The notes under the pieces were generated by a model. That model saw only the letters and a list, made by a program, of their open reading frames with translations. It was not told the origin of the DNA and ran no database searches. 64,000 nucleotides of DNA from Trichuris trichiura (taxonomy: Eukaryota; Nematoda; Enoplea; Trichinellida; Trichuridae), in the NCBI GenBank assembly GCA_037903355.1, contig JBAJFE010000026.1, forward strand, positions 744,001 through 808,000. The letters run 5' to 3'. Positions 1 to 12,982 of the stretch are shown piece after piece. The position numbers and the translations under genes were made by a program. Every line of letters begins with the position of its first letter. The first letter of the stretch is position 1.

Positions 1-202
1 TTTTAATTCGAAAAGTAAATTTAAATCTAAAAGGAGTGTATCGTCTTTCTGGTAAAATAGAGAAATTTAAAAATGCCGACCGATCGGCGTTGAACGGATA
101 CGTCGCACGCTTGGCGACCCGATGCCAGCGGCAGTGCATTGTTAGTTCCTCGGCTTTGCTTATTTCAGTAAAAATGAATGCTAATTCACTGTTTATTTTA
201 GG

Positions 203-276
203 ATACGCAAAAGCTGTGCGAAGAAGTTCGTAGAGGCGCAGCGCTTTTCGCGCCTGCACAGCGCTGCAGGGAGTAA
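203..276 (+). CDS. possible terminal exon of a gene lying off the left edge
   Basis: A pyrimidine-rich acceptor (TTTATTTTAG) ending near 202 is followed by a short, relatively GC-rich stretch that is open in two frames to stops near 275-290. One frame reads DTQKLCEEVRRGA and another IRKSCAKKFVEAQ. No protein family is recognised and no upstream exon is visible. It could be the last exon of a gene outside the window or chance. The surrounding sequence is AT-rich and has no other coding signal. Confidence 0.18.
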
Positions 277-3200
277 TGCGTGAAGTCGTACGACGCTTAC
301 CGGTGTAAATCAGGACGGATACAACAGCTGAACCTAATGAAGCTACTTTATGCTTTACATTTTGACGCAGCTGGGTGAAATTAAGTTAAATTAGTTTTTT
401 AAATCATTAGACCCAAAGTTCTACAGCGGCACCCTACAGTACTACTGAATTAGGCAAATAAGTGATTGCACTTTTTGTCTTTTTCATTAAAGCTTGTAAA
501 GTTGGCCAAAATGCTTGTTCTCCCGCGCTCCGCTTGCTGAAAGTGAAGAATTTGACCCAATGCGCACAGTTGGATCTCAATCGAAACCGTTTGCGTTTCC
601 TTAACATTCGGACACTTAATCGAGTACAAGCTTGCATGAAAATCAACAATATCCTAAGTTTACTATTTGCTTTTGCCCAACAAACCTAGCCAGTTGCGGT
701 CTCATATTCGTCACGCGTTGCGTTTTAATAAATACCTGCATAACTGACGTTATTATATAAATAATGGCCTAAAGCTGCAGTGGTACCTGCATTTCTTTTT
801 ATAATCCCAGATTTTTCTATCTCTTTTAAAATAACCTGACTATCATATTGAATTACTGTTAAGGTTTGCGGAACAATGCCCACGTGTAATTATTATGTAC
901 GGTATTGGCTACACGCAGTTTTTGTGGGCATAAAACCGCTTTGATCGTCGTCGGAAAATGTAGGTAAGCGTGCTGACATTTCGTCGAATTCGCTCTGTTT
1001 TCGTTCGCTTTCTTTTTAAAGTCCTTTTGGTCCAATTGCGTAATGAGCTTTAAAGGCAATGGCAGAGCTCAACGGCAGCCTAACACCTTACTCACACAAA
1101 TGATTTACAGCAGTAGTGAAAAAAACAGTCTTGGGTTTTTCCATCATTCATTTTTTTCTCAGAATGAAAATTGTAGAAATTGATTTTTTGGATTCGTCGA
1201 AGAGCACCGGCTGCTAAATATCCGTATCTGAGCGCAGGGATTTTCATAGTGGGTGCTTAAGTTTTCATTTTTGGAACGGTGGTATGCCGGTTAGTGTAGC
1301 GAAAGGAATGAGCAAGTACGTATTCCGAAGTTTCCACGTAATTCAGTATCGAGCGTAGGTCTATCAATGAGACAAAATTTTGACGTCAAGCCCTGAGAGA
1401 TCCGGCAGCTTTGGAATTATGTACTTATTTATTTTAATGCATCAGACAGGTTTGCCATGAAGCCTACGAATAATCACTGACGCATCCCTTCTAGCAGTGT
1501 GCTTGCAGCCGAGCTTTTGTACCTGAAAACTGTTCAATACTTTATATTCTTTTTTGGTCATATTATTTCGCCACACGAAGTTGCCGTCATGTTGTTAGAC
1601 ATTATTAAAGGGTTCTTTGCTGCCTGCTATTGCTTTTAAAGATCTTTTAAGTTTTAGTAAAATAATATTTTTGTCAGCTGGCTTAAGTGCGTTGAAGGAT
1701 GGGTTACAGACTGCGCGAAATAATTAGCATATTAGGCTAACGTTTCTCATTTACACTTATCCTTTAATGGTCGTTTGTGAAGTTCGTCGGCACTCCAGTA
1801 GCCGCTGAGCACTTTAGTTTTCTCGGCGCGCGGGGTCGAGACTGACTTTTGAAATATCATTAAAAAGTAAATTTGAATATCCGATGATAACAGTTATGCC
1901 ATATTTTTTCTGCGGCTTCGTCTTGCGCGAAAAAAAGCCCAAATGGTTTCCATTTGTTTTCCTGCTCGACTGCCTGATTTGCATAATTTGATATCGTTGC
2001 CTAACTATCTAATACGGTTTGCGGATGAGCAGCAACCAAAAAATTCCGATTAATGTTGCTGTTTCGGCCTGAATTAAGTGCGCGAAGACTTCTGTTTTTT
2101 TTCCAAGAGAGAAATTTACAATTTTTTTGTAAAACGTGAAACTTATTGTTAATAATAACAGCGTGTTTTCATGGGAAGTTACAGTATGCTCATTTTGTTG
2201 AAAACCAAAAGATAAAAAAGGAAATTGAAGCTTTCGGGTCTTTCGAATTCCGTTTTCAACATGAGAACTTCACTTGCAACAAAGATAGGCTTGATTAACG
2301 GTATTTCCATGTCTAAGCGTCTTGGCTTAAAGCAGTTTCAGTTTTTGGGAATTTTCCTTTTTTTAAAAATTTTTCTATCAGCTATTGTTAAGCACGTTTT
2401 TCTTCTTCTATTCTTTTGTCTCCCGTCTTCTTTTTCAAAAAGTTCCGAATTCCTAGTTCTTATTTTGATCTTTTTAACTCCTCTCCCCATTTTTTCTTTC
2501 ATTCTTTCTGAAGGCTTTACCTGAAACAATTTTATGCCCTTAGGAAACATCCCACTTTCAACAGCATATGCAAATAATTTTCTTTGGCGTTTTTTCCCTT
2601 ATGTTTTCTCATTATTGTTTAGTTGTTATTCATTTTTCTTTACTTACAGCATATCGATTGCGGCAACGAAGTGGCTTGAATCGCATGCATCACCTATCAA
2701 ATAATTTCTTTTCAACATTTTTAAGTTTGATTAGCTTGACAATATGAAAAACTAAAAACTTAAGCTGAGAGGATACTTCATCTGTACAACACGTCCTTTC
2801 GTTCATTCTGCCAGCAGTGTTATTCTCAAAGTTTTGACCAAACAAGCAACAGCGGCAGTAACAGTACGGAAGTGGTAATTAATTTCGGTATACGCTAACG
2901 CATTTTGACTTTGATTACAAGTAAACGATGCGTCCAAGCAAGAAAGCACTTCCGACTATTTCGAGCTTAATTAGAAGCCGACAACGTTTTTAGCTTTTTG
3001 TTTGTTGTTCTCAACGTTTAGGCATTTGGCCAGTCAATTTTATCGGGCAATTTTTAAGCAGAAATTCCGTTGGCTCTTTCAAGTCCACGTCGGTGGTCGC
3101 ATTTTTGGCAACAAGTTGAATTCTAGTTCGGAATGAATATTTTTCTTCGCGCGTTTGCCAAAAAGATGGTTAATTTTGGAAAGTTGGTTTTGCTGATGGG

Positions 3201-5096
3201 CAAACGTTGAACATTCGCAGCTTTGTACGACATGGCCTTGGACAGGGAAGTTCGTTTGGTCGAATTTCGTATTATTGGACTTGGCTGTGCAACTTGGCGA
3301 GCAGCCGCTAAAAGCATGCGCTTTTTGCAGTCGATGAGCTGCCAACGAAGCTAAAATCCAAGTCAAAATTCAAATTGACAGGCGTCTTGTTCAGGCAAAG
3401 AAGCTGCCACTTGGCGCACCGTATCCTTAATCCATATTAATTGACCATTTTCGCAAGCAGTTTCTCCGTTCATTCCTTTTCGATAAACACTTACCACACT
3501 TTAAGTCGCTGCTAAGCCGGCAAAGCTGTTCAAAACTTTCTGTCGATTCCCCTTTAGCGAAGTCTGTTTGTCCAGGTACTAACCGAACTTTTTTGCATAC
3601 TTCAAGGCGAGCCAATCGTAATTAGATTGGCATACGCCTTAATTCCTTTATCTGCTTTTATATTTGCATACTTACAATTGATTATGTAAGGCTGAGTGGT
3701 CTGTTGCTCAATTCTGAGCGATGGAAATTCTTTGCTAGGGATAAAAATTTGCATAGACTGAATACTTCATGGGTTCTTAATAGTTCGTTCATTTTATCTT
3801 TAAAATTCCTGCAGCTATTTCCGTTGTCCCACTTTCTGTTTCTTCCGTGTGCAAACGCCGAAGGCGGGCTAAAATGACCGCAATAAGAGCTAATGGGCGC
3901 TCAGGCATGAAGGCGCTTTGTTAATGTTGACAGAGGATGAGGAAATTAAAAATAGACTTTCGCCTAGTAGGCATTGCAAATGAACTTTCCTCTTCGTACA
4001 CCTTTTCGTACGATTAAGCGGATGTGCAGAAAATGGAACAATTGAAGTTGAGTATTGCTCTTCCGCAATTGACAAAGATCGATTTGCTTTGAAGCACGTA
4101 AAGCCCCTTAATCCCAGCCATTTTGATCGAACATTGCCAAGCGAGCCTGTTCGATTTAACACCGCTACTTTTTATGCCGTTTCAAAGCGATTTGGCTTGG
4201 CTTCAAGTTTTTTTCCCTTTTAAGCACCTGTCGTGAAGTAAGGATACCCTTTAAAAGGAGAATAGTTTTATTGCTTCCGAAATATGCATATTTTATAATT
4301 ATTTGCTAGCTTTGCATAGGCTATTTCAAGTTTTGTCCTTGTTGCATTTCTTTTGCAACGCTGCTTGCTGGCCGACCTAATTTTTTCGCGTAAACATTAG
4401 GGCGGTAAAGCAGAATAATCCATTGCCAATCTTTGTCCGCCCTAGTTAGCAAATCGAGCCTAATTTTCATAAATATTTTAAATATCCTATTGGTTGCTTA
4501 CCTTTCCATTACAGCCTTTGGCTTACGAAATTACTGGGCAGCAACTCATGCGTGCACGAACATTTGCCAACCTTATAAGCAACATAACGCATATTACATA
4601 CTTTACGGCTTGACAGTTGCCCTAAAATTCAATAGCTTTATGGTCGATTTAATTTCATTTCAGATGAGCACTCGCCAATGTGGAAAAGGCTGAATTTCCT
4701 TTTTATCTTTTTTGTCTTAAGAATATGCTTTCAAAAGCGTGAGATGATTTGGAAAATCAGGTTTGCGTTAAAAACCATTTAAATTAGCTCTTATAAAACA
4801 ATTGAGAAACGTGTAAGCAAAGTGTCAATGAGAGTTGACAGTTACAAGATGCTTTTACCGGCGCTTGCGTGCCGCGTGGTATTCTCTTATCGCGTGTTTA
4901 AGATAGTCTTATCGTTGCAACATTCCGCAACGTCGTTGAAGCATTCGAGACTTATTTTTTTAAAGTCCATTGAAGCATTTCGTCTTGCCGCAAAATTCCT
5001 GAGTTTTTTCTTACGTCTTTTGTGCGAAAAAGCTTTTGACAAACCTGTTGGACTCTGGTTGAAGTTTTGCTAGTTAAAATTTCAATTTTTTTCCAG
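277..5096. other. AT-rich stretch without a recognisable gene
   Basis: Only short random open frames occur here, most starting at non-ATG codons, with no conserved motif and no run of phase-matched exons. Poly-T and poly-A tracts are frequent. I see no RNA gene or transposon protein. It is probably intergenic or intronic DNA. Confidence 0.5.
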
Positions 5097-5161
5097 GAGC
5101 TACCGGCTACGATGAAAGCTTAAACAAACCTCCGTTGGATTCGTCCCACCAAACGCCGAAG
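5097..5161 (+). CDS. possible isolated internal exon (65 nt)
   Basis: A strong acceptor (tttttttccag) precedes an open stretch that ends in AAG followed by a GTAAAA donor. The only open frame reads GATGYDESLNKPPLDSSHQTPK when the first codon is completed from an upstream exon. The other two frames hit stops. The peptide is hydrophilic, matches no family I know, and no neighbouring exon could be joined to it. Splice-site quality is the only support. Confidence 0.2.
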
Positions 5162-8100
5162 GTAAAACTTCATATTTTAACGACGCTGTAAAGATGCTGC
5201 CTATTTTCTAATCTTTTTTTATCTATCAAAAAGCCTGAAAGCAAAACGGCTTAACGAACGTTCCATCTCATATTTTGAACTTTTTATCTAAATTATACAG
5301 TGACTATGCGCATGTCTATTTGCATATGCAAATTAGCCACCAGCTTAACACTGATAACGTCGACTTAATACTTCTTTCTTAAGATGGAGTTGTTTTAGTT
5401 ATTTATTTCTTTAAAATAGAGCATCTGCCGTCGTCTTCATTGTACTGATGAAGGCGGGATTGAACTTACTTCAAAAGCTATGTCATTTTGAAAAAATAAA
5501 TAAAAATAGCGCTGTTTTTGAAAAACAAAACTACGAAATTTAATAGGGTTGTTTTCACGGGTTTTCTGCTTTGAAATATGTGGTAACTATTAACATGAGC
5601 GCAACTTGACCCAAAGGCGTCATCCTGCTTGTATGACGTTATTGTATAACCGATTTGGGAAACAGCCTGAAAAGTGTGCCTTGAAAATTATTTAAAATTA
5701 AAAGTTAAACGCCCATCCAAAGTACAGTAGGCAGTTTGCCCTCCGTTGGCACATCTCGTTTGTCTATTGTTATTTTTTTGTCCAAAAAGTTATGCAGAAG
5801 GTTTTTTGCTGCTTGCATGAAAATTTGCATTTTCGATTTAACGACTAAGAAATGATTAGGCTGCCCCACGTTAACCGTTCTCCTCTTCTTCTTTTTACTG
5901 CGCTGTAAACACTCTCGTACAGGCACGAAATTGTTTCAAACGAATCAACGCATATCCTTTAACGGCGACGCTTCGTGAAAGCTGATGAGTGGGATATATG
6001 TTTAGTTCTTTGCCAGTATTTATGCATTTTGTTTTTCTTTCGGAATATGATTTTTTTGAGACATTAAGTTGCATTTAAATTTCAGTACAAGTAAAATAAG
6101 ATAAAACGTGCATTTCGCTAGCTACCACTGCACGCAATAGTAAAAACATGCGTAGCGGCATCATTATAACCTTATTTTTTCATATTGCTTATTTCACCAA
6201 ACAGCGACCTGTGATTTCGAATAATAATATATAAAATAATCGATGCATGGCTGTATATGTCCATTTATCTGCATGTACAGGATGACGCGCTTGAAAAACT
6301 GATCTCACATAAACGGCTAATACAGTGTGTTAAGTTATATTACCAATACTCATTTTTGATGAGTACTCTTATGCTGTATAGACTTTTAGCACGCGCGTAA
6401 TTGTTAGTTTAAATTTTTCGTTAAGGGAACAAGATGGCGCGTTCCACTTGTACCATGAGATGTCTTAATCTATCTTCGACTAAAAGCTTTGCGTTTGGAA
6501 GGTCGTAAGGAGACAATAGAGTACGCATTAGAACTTTCTATAAATTGACCAGACTTTTAAAGTTGTTAATTAAGAGAAGCTTACCATTGCGGCTGACGAT
6601 TTCAGGAATGGCTAAACGCTAAAATGCGTAATGTTTGCCAGCTGTTGCGTCTGCATTCCTTCGGATGTTAAGAGCGTAATTTCATTCGTGAAATCGAGTC
6701 CAACCTGCTGCAGAACTTCCTCCTGTTAATCACGTGAATATTTCAGCGCTGAACGAAGGTTTACAAATTTTTGAATTGCCAAAGACGAGAGCTTTGTACA
6801 GCGACGCTGCTACTAGTCTACGTAATCTTTTTGTGCCCATAATTTGTCAAGGCGACCTTTGGGGTGCTCTGTGATGGAATGTAGGCAATTAAAAAGTTCT
6901 GACTTACTAATAGTAATTGGAAACAGCTTCGGTTGAATGAATGCGGTAAAGCATTTGCTTGAAAGTAGTTTACGCTGACATGAGCCTACTGGGAATGGCT
7001 TGAATATTTGCATGCCCATTGCTTATAGTCCATCATGACGTGTAGTAAGGATTTATGTCGACCATAATTTAAATGACTTCGCGCCTGAAGTTAATTTGCC
7101 ATCCCATGGTTGCCTTATTTGCCCTTTTATGCTTCGCTTCCTTTTTCGTTGCGAATACTCAATTTTATAGACGCGTAATACGAAACGAAAGCGTCAGTTT
7201 AATCTTTCCTACTCTGCGTTGGACTGCACAAGTTGTCATTATGAAAATCATGATACCGCCAGAGAAAGTTATTCAATTGTTAACCAAACTTGGAATAGTT
7301 GATGCAATGCTCTCTACTTCCTTGTACTGCTTTTAATTTTTCAACGCCGCCGTCTTGAATGGACAACGAATACGTTTCTCTAATTTCCGCTTGAAGAAGC
7401 AGCATTAGCTTGTGTCAATTTTATGTCTGATAGTTGTCGCTGCTAGGCTGTCAGTGTAGGTGACCCTTGGGTGCGTGTGCCATGCATGAGCAGCAGTTAT
7501 TCAACTTTATTGTTTATTGTCAAAAATAAAGAATGCATGGAAGCGAACCAACAAGTGAGCATCACCTGTTTGAGGCTGTCAAAAAAATTTTCTTTAGTAC
7601 CATTAGCGCCGGCGAATTTAGCTTATGTCACGCTCCGTGATCTTTTCAAGGCTTTATTCAAATTATTCGAAATCGATCGACTGACATGGACAATTTGTGC
7701 CTGACAGCCGCAACCCCAACGATGTCTGCATCCGTAAATGCCTTTTTCTTGATCGTTAAACCATCTTAACTCGTCAGCTTTCACGAAATCTTAACATGCA
7801 TTTGTCCGTTTGCTTGAATTCGTAATTTTCCTATACGATCTGTCCAACTGAAACTTTAAATGCATGCAGATGTTGTCACCTACTTTCGAAACATGAACTT
7901 TCTCTCGTCAATAAATTTTTCCATTTCTTATCAGAGAACTCAGTAAGTCAAACGATTCAAGCTCAATCAGTTTGATCATCCATTGTTCGTTGCTAAACGA
8001 ATGAATTGAGACAACATGAGCTGAGCTGGTTTAAATACATGAACGCTTATAAGAGGTTTTGCTTGATGGTAAATTTGGTTATGCCGTATCAGTGAACATT

Positions 8101-8175
8101 TCCAACAACATTAAGCGGGCCTTTATATCATAGCTTTCGAAAAAATTATGTCCAAAACGTTTTTACAATGAAGAC

Positions 8176-8259
<84 letters not shown>

Positions 8260-9998
8260 CGCCTTTTTTAGCAGACGTTGGCTAATCCCAAAGGCATATA
8301 TTTTAAAGGTTACCTATCCATTATCGTTGGGATCACTATATTAATATTAATAGTTTTTAAAGTGAAGATGAACTAACTCACCTCGAGTTCTGTGCATCGA
8401 ACCGTTAAAATTTGCATAATATATTCAAATATATATATGCACTAATAAATGTAAATACACTAATAAATGAATAAATGTATTCAAAAAATATACGAATTGC
8501 TTTCGCTTAGTTACTGGGTTCAACGTAGAGAAACTTTTAATCATAGCATTTTTCCTTGTTTGGTAAGGTGCATATATTTATTTGTTCTGTATTTTGGTTA
8601 ATTCTTTTGTTTTCTTTTATTTCTACGGTGGTAACCTTGAGGTGAATGTTGAGACTATCAGTAACAAAGTCGGCTTTCCGTACAGGTCGTATTCCGACTT
8701 GAATGGCTTTGTTTTTGTCTTACTTTGATTAAATTGTGGCCACACGCTATCGTAGTGAAGCGCTATTACGAGTACATATCTTTTTGGATCAGAGAGTTTG
8801 CTAAAAGTTTTTCTGGGCCCAGATTTTTTTATATATGCCCCGAGTACGCAGTCTTCTTAAGGTGACACAAGCTGGGTACCGTGACGACTCTTTACTGTAA
8901 AGATGTACTCCCCTTTAACTAAGAGCTTAATATTCAAGCATATTATCATTGGTATATGCTTCACACAATAGTTTTGATTGCTATTATTTTGCTTATACAG
9001 GAATTTTTAAATCAAAGAAGCGAAATGATAAAAATAAATCAATAATGCGTAGCTTCATTTTTTGAAGGTGTAAGGTTCGTAACGGGTTTGGTGGTTGAAC
9101 AAGAAATGTACTTCATCTTCATTTTTTATGCTAATTAGTAGTCAAAACGCAGTAGATTTTTTAACATGTCAAATTGGCGCGCCAAGTAAACCCAATAGAT
9201 AATATTTTTCTTAATTTGGTCGTCACGGCATCTTGAAAGCTCACCTATCGTTCAGGATGTACGTTGACTCTTTAATAGCGGTTTAGTATAGTTCCACCTT
9301 GGAGAAACAGAGACATACTGTGAGAAATTCTAAGGGACAATTTAATAAACATTTTTCCATTGTCATCATTGCGACCGCGGCAGCGGCCGAAATCCCGAAA
9401 TCCAGTATACGTTCCTCCAATATGAAATCACAGGAGACCACCCAAAATCCCTCCCAAAAAATACTCCCCGGTCGTGATGGGACAGCCTTAGGCTAATATG
9501 ACATCCAAGGATAAGCTGCTAACAAAAGCGTACAATTTTATTCATGTTTTACTTTTAACACTTTGCCGATGACCTAAAATGGAAAAAAGTAGATTTCTCA
9601 ATTTCCAACGAATCAATAGTATTTATTCCCTGAGAAACAGACTTTATACGTTTGTTTTAATAACGAATATCCTTTGTGGTTAAGCAATCAGCTTGAGCGT
9701 ATACGCATGATTATATGGCTTCGTCGTTTTGCTAAAGTCAGCCTTAAGGATGACAGAATACGCTCAGTCTGTGATGCGGAATCGAATCCCGAATAGTGAT
9801 ATAATCTTATAAAGGCAAACAGTAGCAAGTTTCACAAAAACACTATGGAAGCAGCAGTCTCCAACTATTCATAAATTAATAGTATTAGAAAACTATGCAA
9901 ACAATTCTTGTAGGAAAGTTACAAATTCCGTTGGTTCTGCAGTGCCGCGTTTTAGAGTGCGGGACAAAGGCGGGAACCCAATTTCGGCCAGCAACGCC
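5162..9998. other. AT-rich intergenic region upstream of the muscarinic receptor
   Basis: No coding sequence is recognisable. The stretch contains the (AAT)n microsatellite, scattered ATCCCGAA motifs near 9391 and 9785, and low-complexity AT runs. Missing 5' exons or the promoter of the receptor at 10 kb could lie here, but I could not identify them. Confidence 0.5.
8176..8258 (+). repeat. (AAT)n microsatellite, about 27 uninterrupted units
   Basis: The trinucleotide AAT repeats without a break for about 81 nt and ends in AAAC. It lies in non-coding DNA. Such long pure arrays are length-unstable and are often polymorphic between individuals. Confidence 0.97.
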
Positions 9999-11963
9999 AT
10001 GCTGAGATTCCTGATTGCAATTGTGGACGATTTGGAAAGGATAAGCGACAAAGGTTTTTCAAGTGGCAAAGCCAACAATGGGACATTGTTCGAAGAGGAG
10101 ATGAATGAATCGTTGCACATCTCCGCCACAACATCGTCAACGTGCTGCAACGAGACAGCGCTGGCCTTTTCAACTTTGAGAAGCGAATCGGCCGCTTATA
10201 ATGTAGTAACTTTTACCTTAATTGTTGTTATTGGCGCGGCGCTTAGTTTGCTCACTACCGGTGGCAATATGTTAGTTATGATCTCTTTCAAAATGGACAG
10301 ACATCTGCAAACGATTAACAATTATTTCCTCTTTTCGTTGGCGTTAGCCGACTTGGTAGTCGGTTGCGTATCCATACCGTTGATGACAGTTTACACGGCG
10401 GCGGGAAGTTGGCCTCTTGGCTACGAAGTTTGCCAATTTTGGCTCAACGTCGACTACTTGATGTGCAATGCGTCCGTTCTAAATTTGCTACTAATAAGTA
10501 CGGACCGATTTTTGTCCGTCACTATGCCGTTGACCTACCGACCCAGACGGACGAAAAAGCGAGCCATCGTTATGATTGTACTCACCTTTGTTGTATCCTC
10601 AATTTTGTGGCCTCCATGGATAATTGCATGGCCTTATATAGAAGGCAAATTCATATCTCAGGATTTGTGCATTATTCAATTTCTCGTCACAAATCCTTAC
10701 GTAACCATGGGCACTGCCGTTGCCGCCTTCTATTTACCTATTACGATTATGGTTATTATGTATACAAAAATTTATCGCATTACCAAGCAACGTGGCGAAG
10801 CGATCAAGCGTCTTCAGGGCTTCCATAAAAGGAGTATGTGCTTTGCAAGGTCAAACAAGTCGAATGTTGAGCAGGTAAAGGATGACGTAGCCATTGAAGC
10901 CGACAGTAGCTCAGAGTCCGTAGCGGCGCAGGAATGCCCTGCTATTGAAGATGTTGTTGAGAAAGATGTAAAGAACAATGAACGACCATCCGCCCCCGCT
11001 AATGTTAATCCAACTGTTGCCCAAATACCGGAAGTGAAGGTGGAACCTTCGTCACCAAAGTGGTGCAAAAAAAGACTACGGTTGTTGCCCTGCTGGCGTC
11101 CCAGGAACCTGGCTACAAGGCTTGAAGTTAGAGGGGGTATCCTTAGGCGTTTTAGTCAACCTGACGACGAGGAAGTGCCCAAGCATAAAACGTCCAGATT
11201 TTCCGAAGTGCTCGACGTGGACAATTTCACTCTATGCCAAAAGTCGCCTATCGAACCGGAAGGCAGCAACAAGTTTTTGCACCCAACGTTGGCTCAAATA
11301 AGCGAAACGGATCCTAATACGACCAGCACAGCCGACGAGTCCTGCTATGCAAGGGATGAGCTGTTTTCAATGATAGCTGCCATAAACAAAGAAGCATCCG
11401 AAATGGAAAGTAAACTGGAAGCATTGTCGATTGATCGAAAGCGTAGTTCGGCATCCCGAATCTTGAAAGGCAGTAGCGATACAAGCAGAACGAATAGTTG
11501 CAGAGATCGCAAGTTTTCCCCATTGCCAAGTCCCAATCGTCCGGCGTTGTGCCAACTGCTTCCCTCATTTTTGGCCATGTCGGTGACCAGTAGGTCCGTT
11601 TCCGGTGCGAAGATACGGCAGAAGTTGAACAAAATGAATCAAAGCATTCGAGTTGCCGCCAAGCTGAGAAGGAGCGAGTCGAAAGCTGCCAAAATGCTTA
11701 GCGCCATTTTGCTCGCCTTCATTCTCACTTGGACTCCGTACAATGTGGTCGTTTTGGTCGAAGCTTTCTTCCCGCTCTCCATTCCGCCTATTCTGTTTAC
11801 CCTCAGCTACTACCTGTGCTATTTGAACAGTACGATTAACCCGTTTTGTTACGCATTGTGCAACAGGGCTTTTCGTCGCACCTACGTACGGATATTGACC
11901 GGCAAATGGCACAAAGGCTTCAATCCTACTTTGCAATTTCAACAGAAGCTCTTCAGCGGGTAG
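9999..11963 (+). CDS. gar-3: muscarinic acetylcholine receptor, GAR-3-like (class A GPCR)
   Basis: G-protein-coupled receptor for acetylcholine at the plasma membrane. From the ATG at 9999 the frame gives 654 residues in one exon. The extracellular N-terminus has NGT, NES and NET glycosylation sites. TM1 carries GGNMLV and TM2 SLALADLVVG. TM3 carries the ligand aspartate in NVDYLMCNASV and ends in DRF instead of DRY. TM4 carries WPPWIIAWPYIEG. A third intracellular loop of about 300 residues follows. TM6 is FILTWTPYNVVVLVEAFF and TM7 LCYLNSTINPFCYALCN. These are muscarinic signatures. The long loop and the TM4/TM5 region resemble nematode GAR-3, the Gq-coupled type. The open frame extends 19 codons upstream of the ATG to a CAG that could be a splice acceptor (9940-9942), so a 5' exon is possible. 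In-frame ATGs also occur downstream, for example at MNESLH. The TAG at 11961 may be intronic. Confidence 0.94.
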   Translation: MLRFLIAIVDDLERISDKGFSSGKANNGTLFEEEMNESLHISATTSSTCCNETALAFSTLRSESAAYNVVTFTLIVVIGAALSLLTTGGNMLVMISFKMDRHLQTINNYFLFSLALADLVVGCVSIPLMTVYTAAGSWPLGYEVCQFWLNVDYLMCNASVLNLLLISTDRFLSVTMPLTYRPRRTKKRAIVMIVLTFVVSSILWPPWIIAWPYIEGKFISQDLCIIQFLVTNPYVTMGTAVAAFYLPITIMVIMYTKIYRITKQRGEAIKRLQGFHKRSMCFARSNKSNVEQVKDDVAIEADSSSESVAAQECPAIEDVVEKDVKNNERPSAPANVNPTVAQIPEVKVEPSSPKWCKKRLRLLPCWRPRNLATRLEVRGGILRRFSQPDDEEVPKHKTSRFSEVLDVDNFTLCQKSPIEPEGSNKFLHPTLAQISETDPNTTSTADESCYARDELFSMIAAINKEASEMESKLEALSIDRKRSSASRILKGSSDTSRTNSCRDRKFSPLPSPNRPALCQLLPSFLAMSVTSRSVSGAKIRQKLNKMNQSIRVAAKLRRSESKAAKMLSAILLAFILTWTPYNVVVLVEAFFPLSIPPILFTLSYYLCYLNSTINPFCYALCNRAFRRTYVRILTGKWHKGFNPTLQFQQKLFSG

Positions 11964-12007
11964 AGAGCAACCATTCGACCTTATTTTGCCGGCTCACGTC
12001 ATCCAAG

Positions 12008-12212
12008 ACCGTCTACCTCACAGCCTATTGTTGTACAGACTGTTGAAGGCAATAAGGTAAGTCAAACTTCAATATATTTCACCTACTTTTCTCTTCCATT
12101 TTTGCACTATTGTTTTCGCAAACTAACAAACGTTTCACTAACCGGCATGGCATAAATAACGCTAAAAGCTGTTGCATGATTTTATCGGTTTCAGCAGAGA
12201 TGCAAAATTTGA
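12008..12212 (+). CDS. possible 3' exons extending the muscarinic receptor C-terminus
   Basis: Downstream of the TAG at 11961 the receptor frame is open again (PSTSQPIVVQTVEGNK) until a consensus GTAAGT donor at 12057. A 48-nt GT..AG intron at 11960-12007 would remove the stop and keep phase. A following acceptor (ggtttcag) at 12194 opens a tiny exon, QRCKI then TGA, ending at 12212. Introns of 46-65 nt are common in this window, so the model is reasonable. The 3' splice site at 12007 is weak in pyrimidines, so a genuine stop at 11963 is the alternative. Confidence 0.4.
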
Positions 12213-12982
12213 CAGGTTAAGTTTTTATTTTCAAAAGCTAACAAAGTGTAACCTTCTAAGCGTGTTAGAGTTCGCAGAAACATTAATGATATTTCTCGAT
12301 CCATAATATAACTTATTTATGGGTAAACGGCTCGAGTAGTCACGTGACCTTACGAAAAGGCTTACTCACAGATGAGTCTTCAATGCTTTTATAAGCATGA
12401 AAATTAATGGTTTTTGTCATTCCATCTTTGTCTGACATATCGTATACAGTTTAAAATGAAAAAGCCATTCATTCTTGCGTTTAGAGAAACTGTAAAAACT
12501 TAGCCTTTGTTAATAGTCTTTAAGAATTTCATAATTTACTTATGCCATGCCACTTCCGCTGGTCAGGCGTAAAGGAACTTTTAGGACCTGCTTTGGTTTC
12601 TCATCAGCTTTGGAAGCAATAAAATGTAAATCAATAAACACATTGCACGCTGCTGACGAGACCAGCGAAGTCCCAAATGTTCCGTCGCGCGTTGTGTCCA
12701 TAATAAGCCACTTATCCGCAAGTATACTGTGAAGTTTTGAAAAACATAATTAAATAAAAACAAAGACATTGCTGTGATCACTTTTTCAAAATCCCTCCGG
12801 AGCCTGCGCGCTGCCATGTGCAGACAGACGCAGCAGTTGCTCCAACTTAGTTAATAGGCTTCAAATCTTTCTGTTATCTCATATTGTAGGAATGTATCTG
12901 AAGATCTAACAGATCTTTATTGATACCCGCTCGCCATGTCGTTATTATTTCCTGATTCAGTTTATGCAAGCTTGGGAAGGAG

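Noticed and set aside
9770..9800. GAATCGAATCCCG resembling a tRNA B box
   Set aside because: No A box or cloverleaf stems around it. The motif matches the ATCCCGAA repeat instead.
10364..10828. 154-codon open frame inside the muscarinic receptor in another frame
   Set aside because: It overlaps the conserved TM2-TM5 coding region, and its translation shows no family features. It is a shadow of the real frame.
11565..11942. 125-codon minus-strand frame opposite the receptor C-terminus
   Set aside because: Antisense to conserved TM6/TM7; no independent motif.
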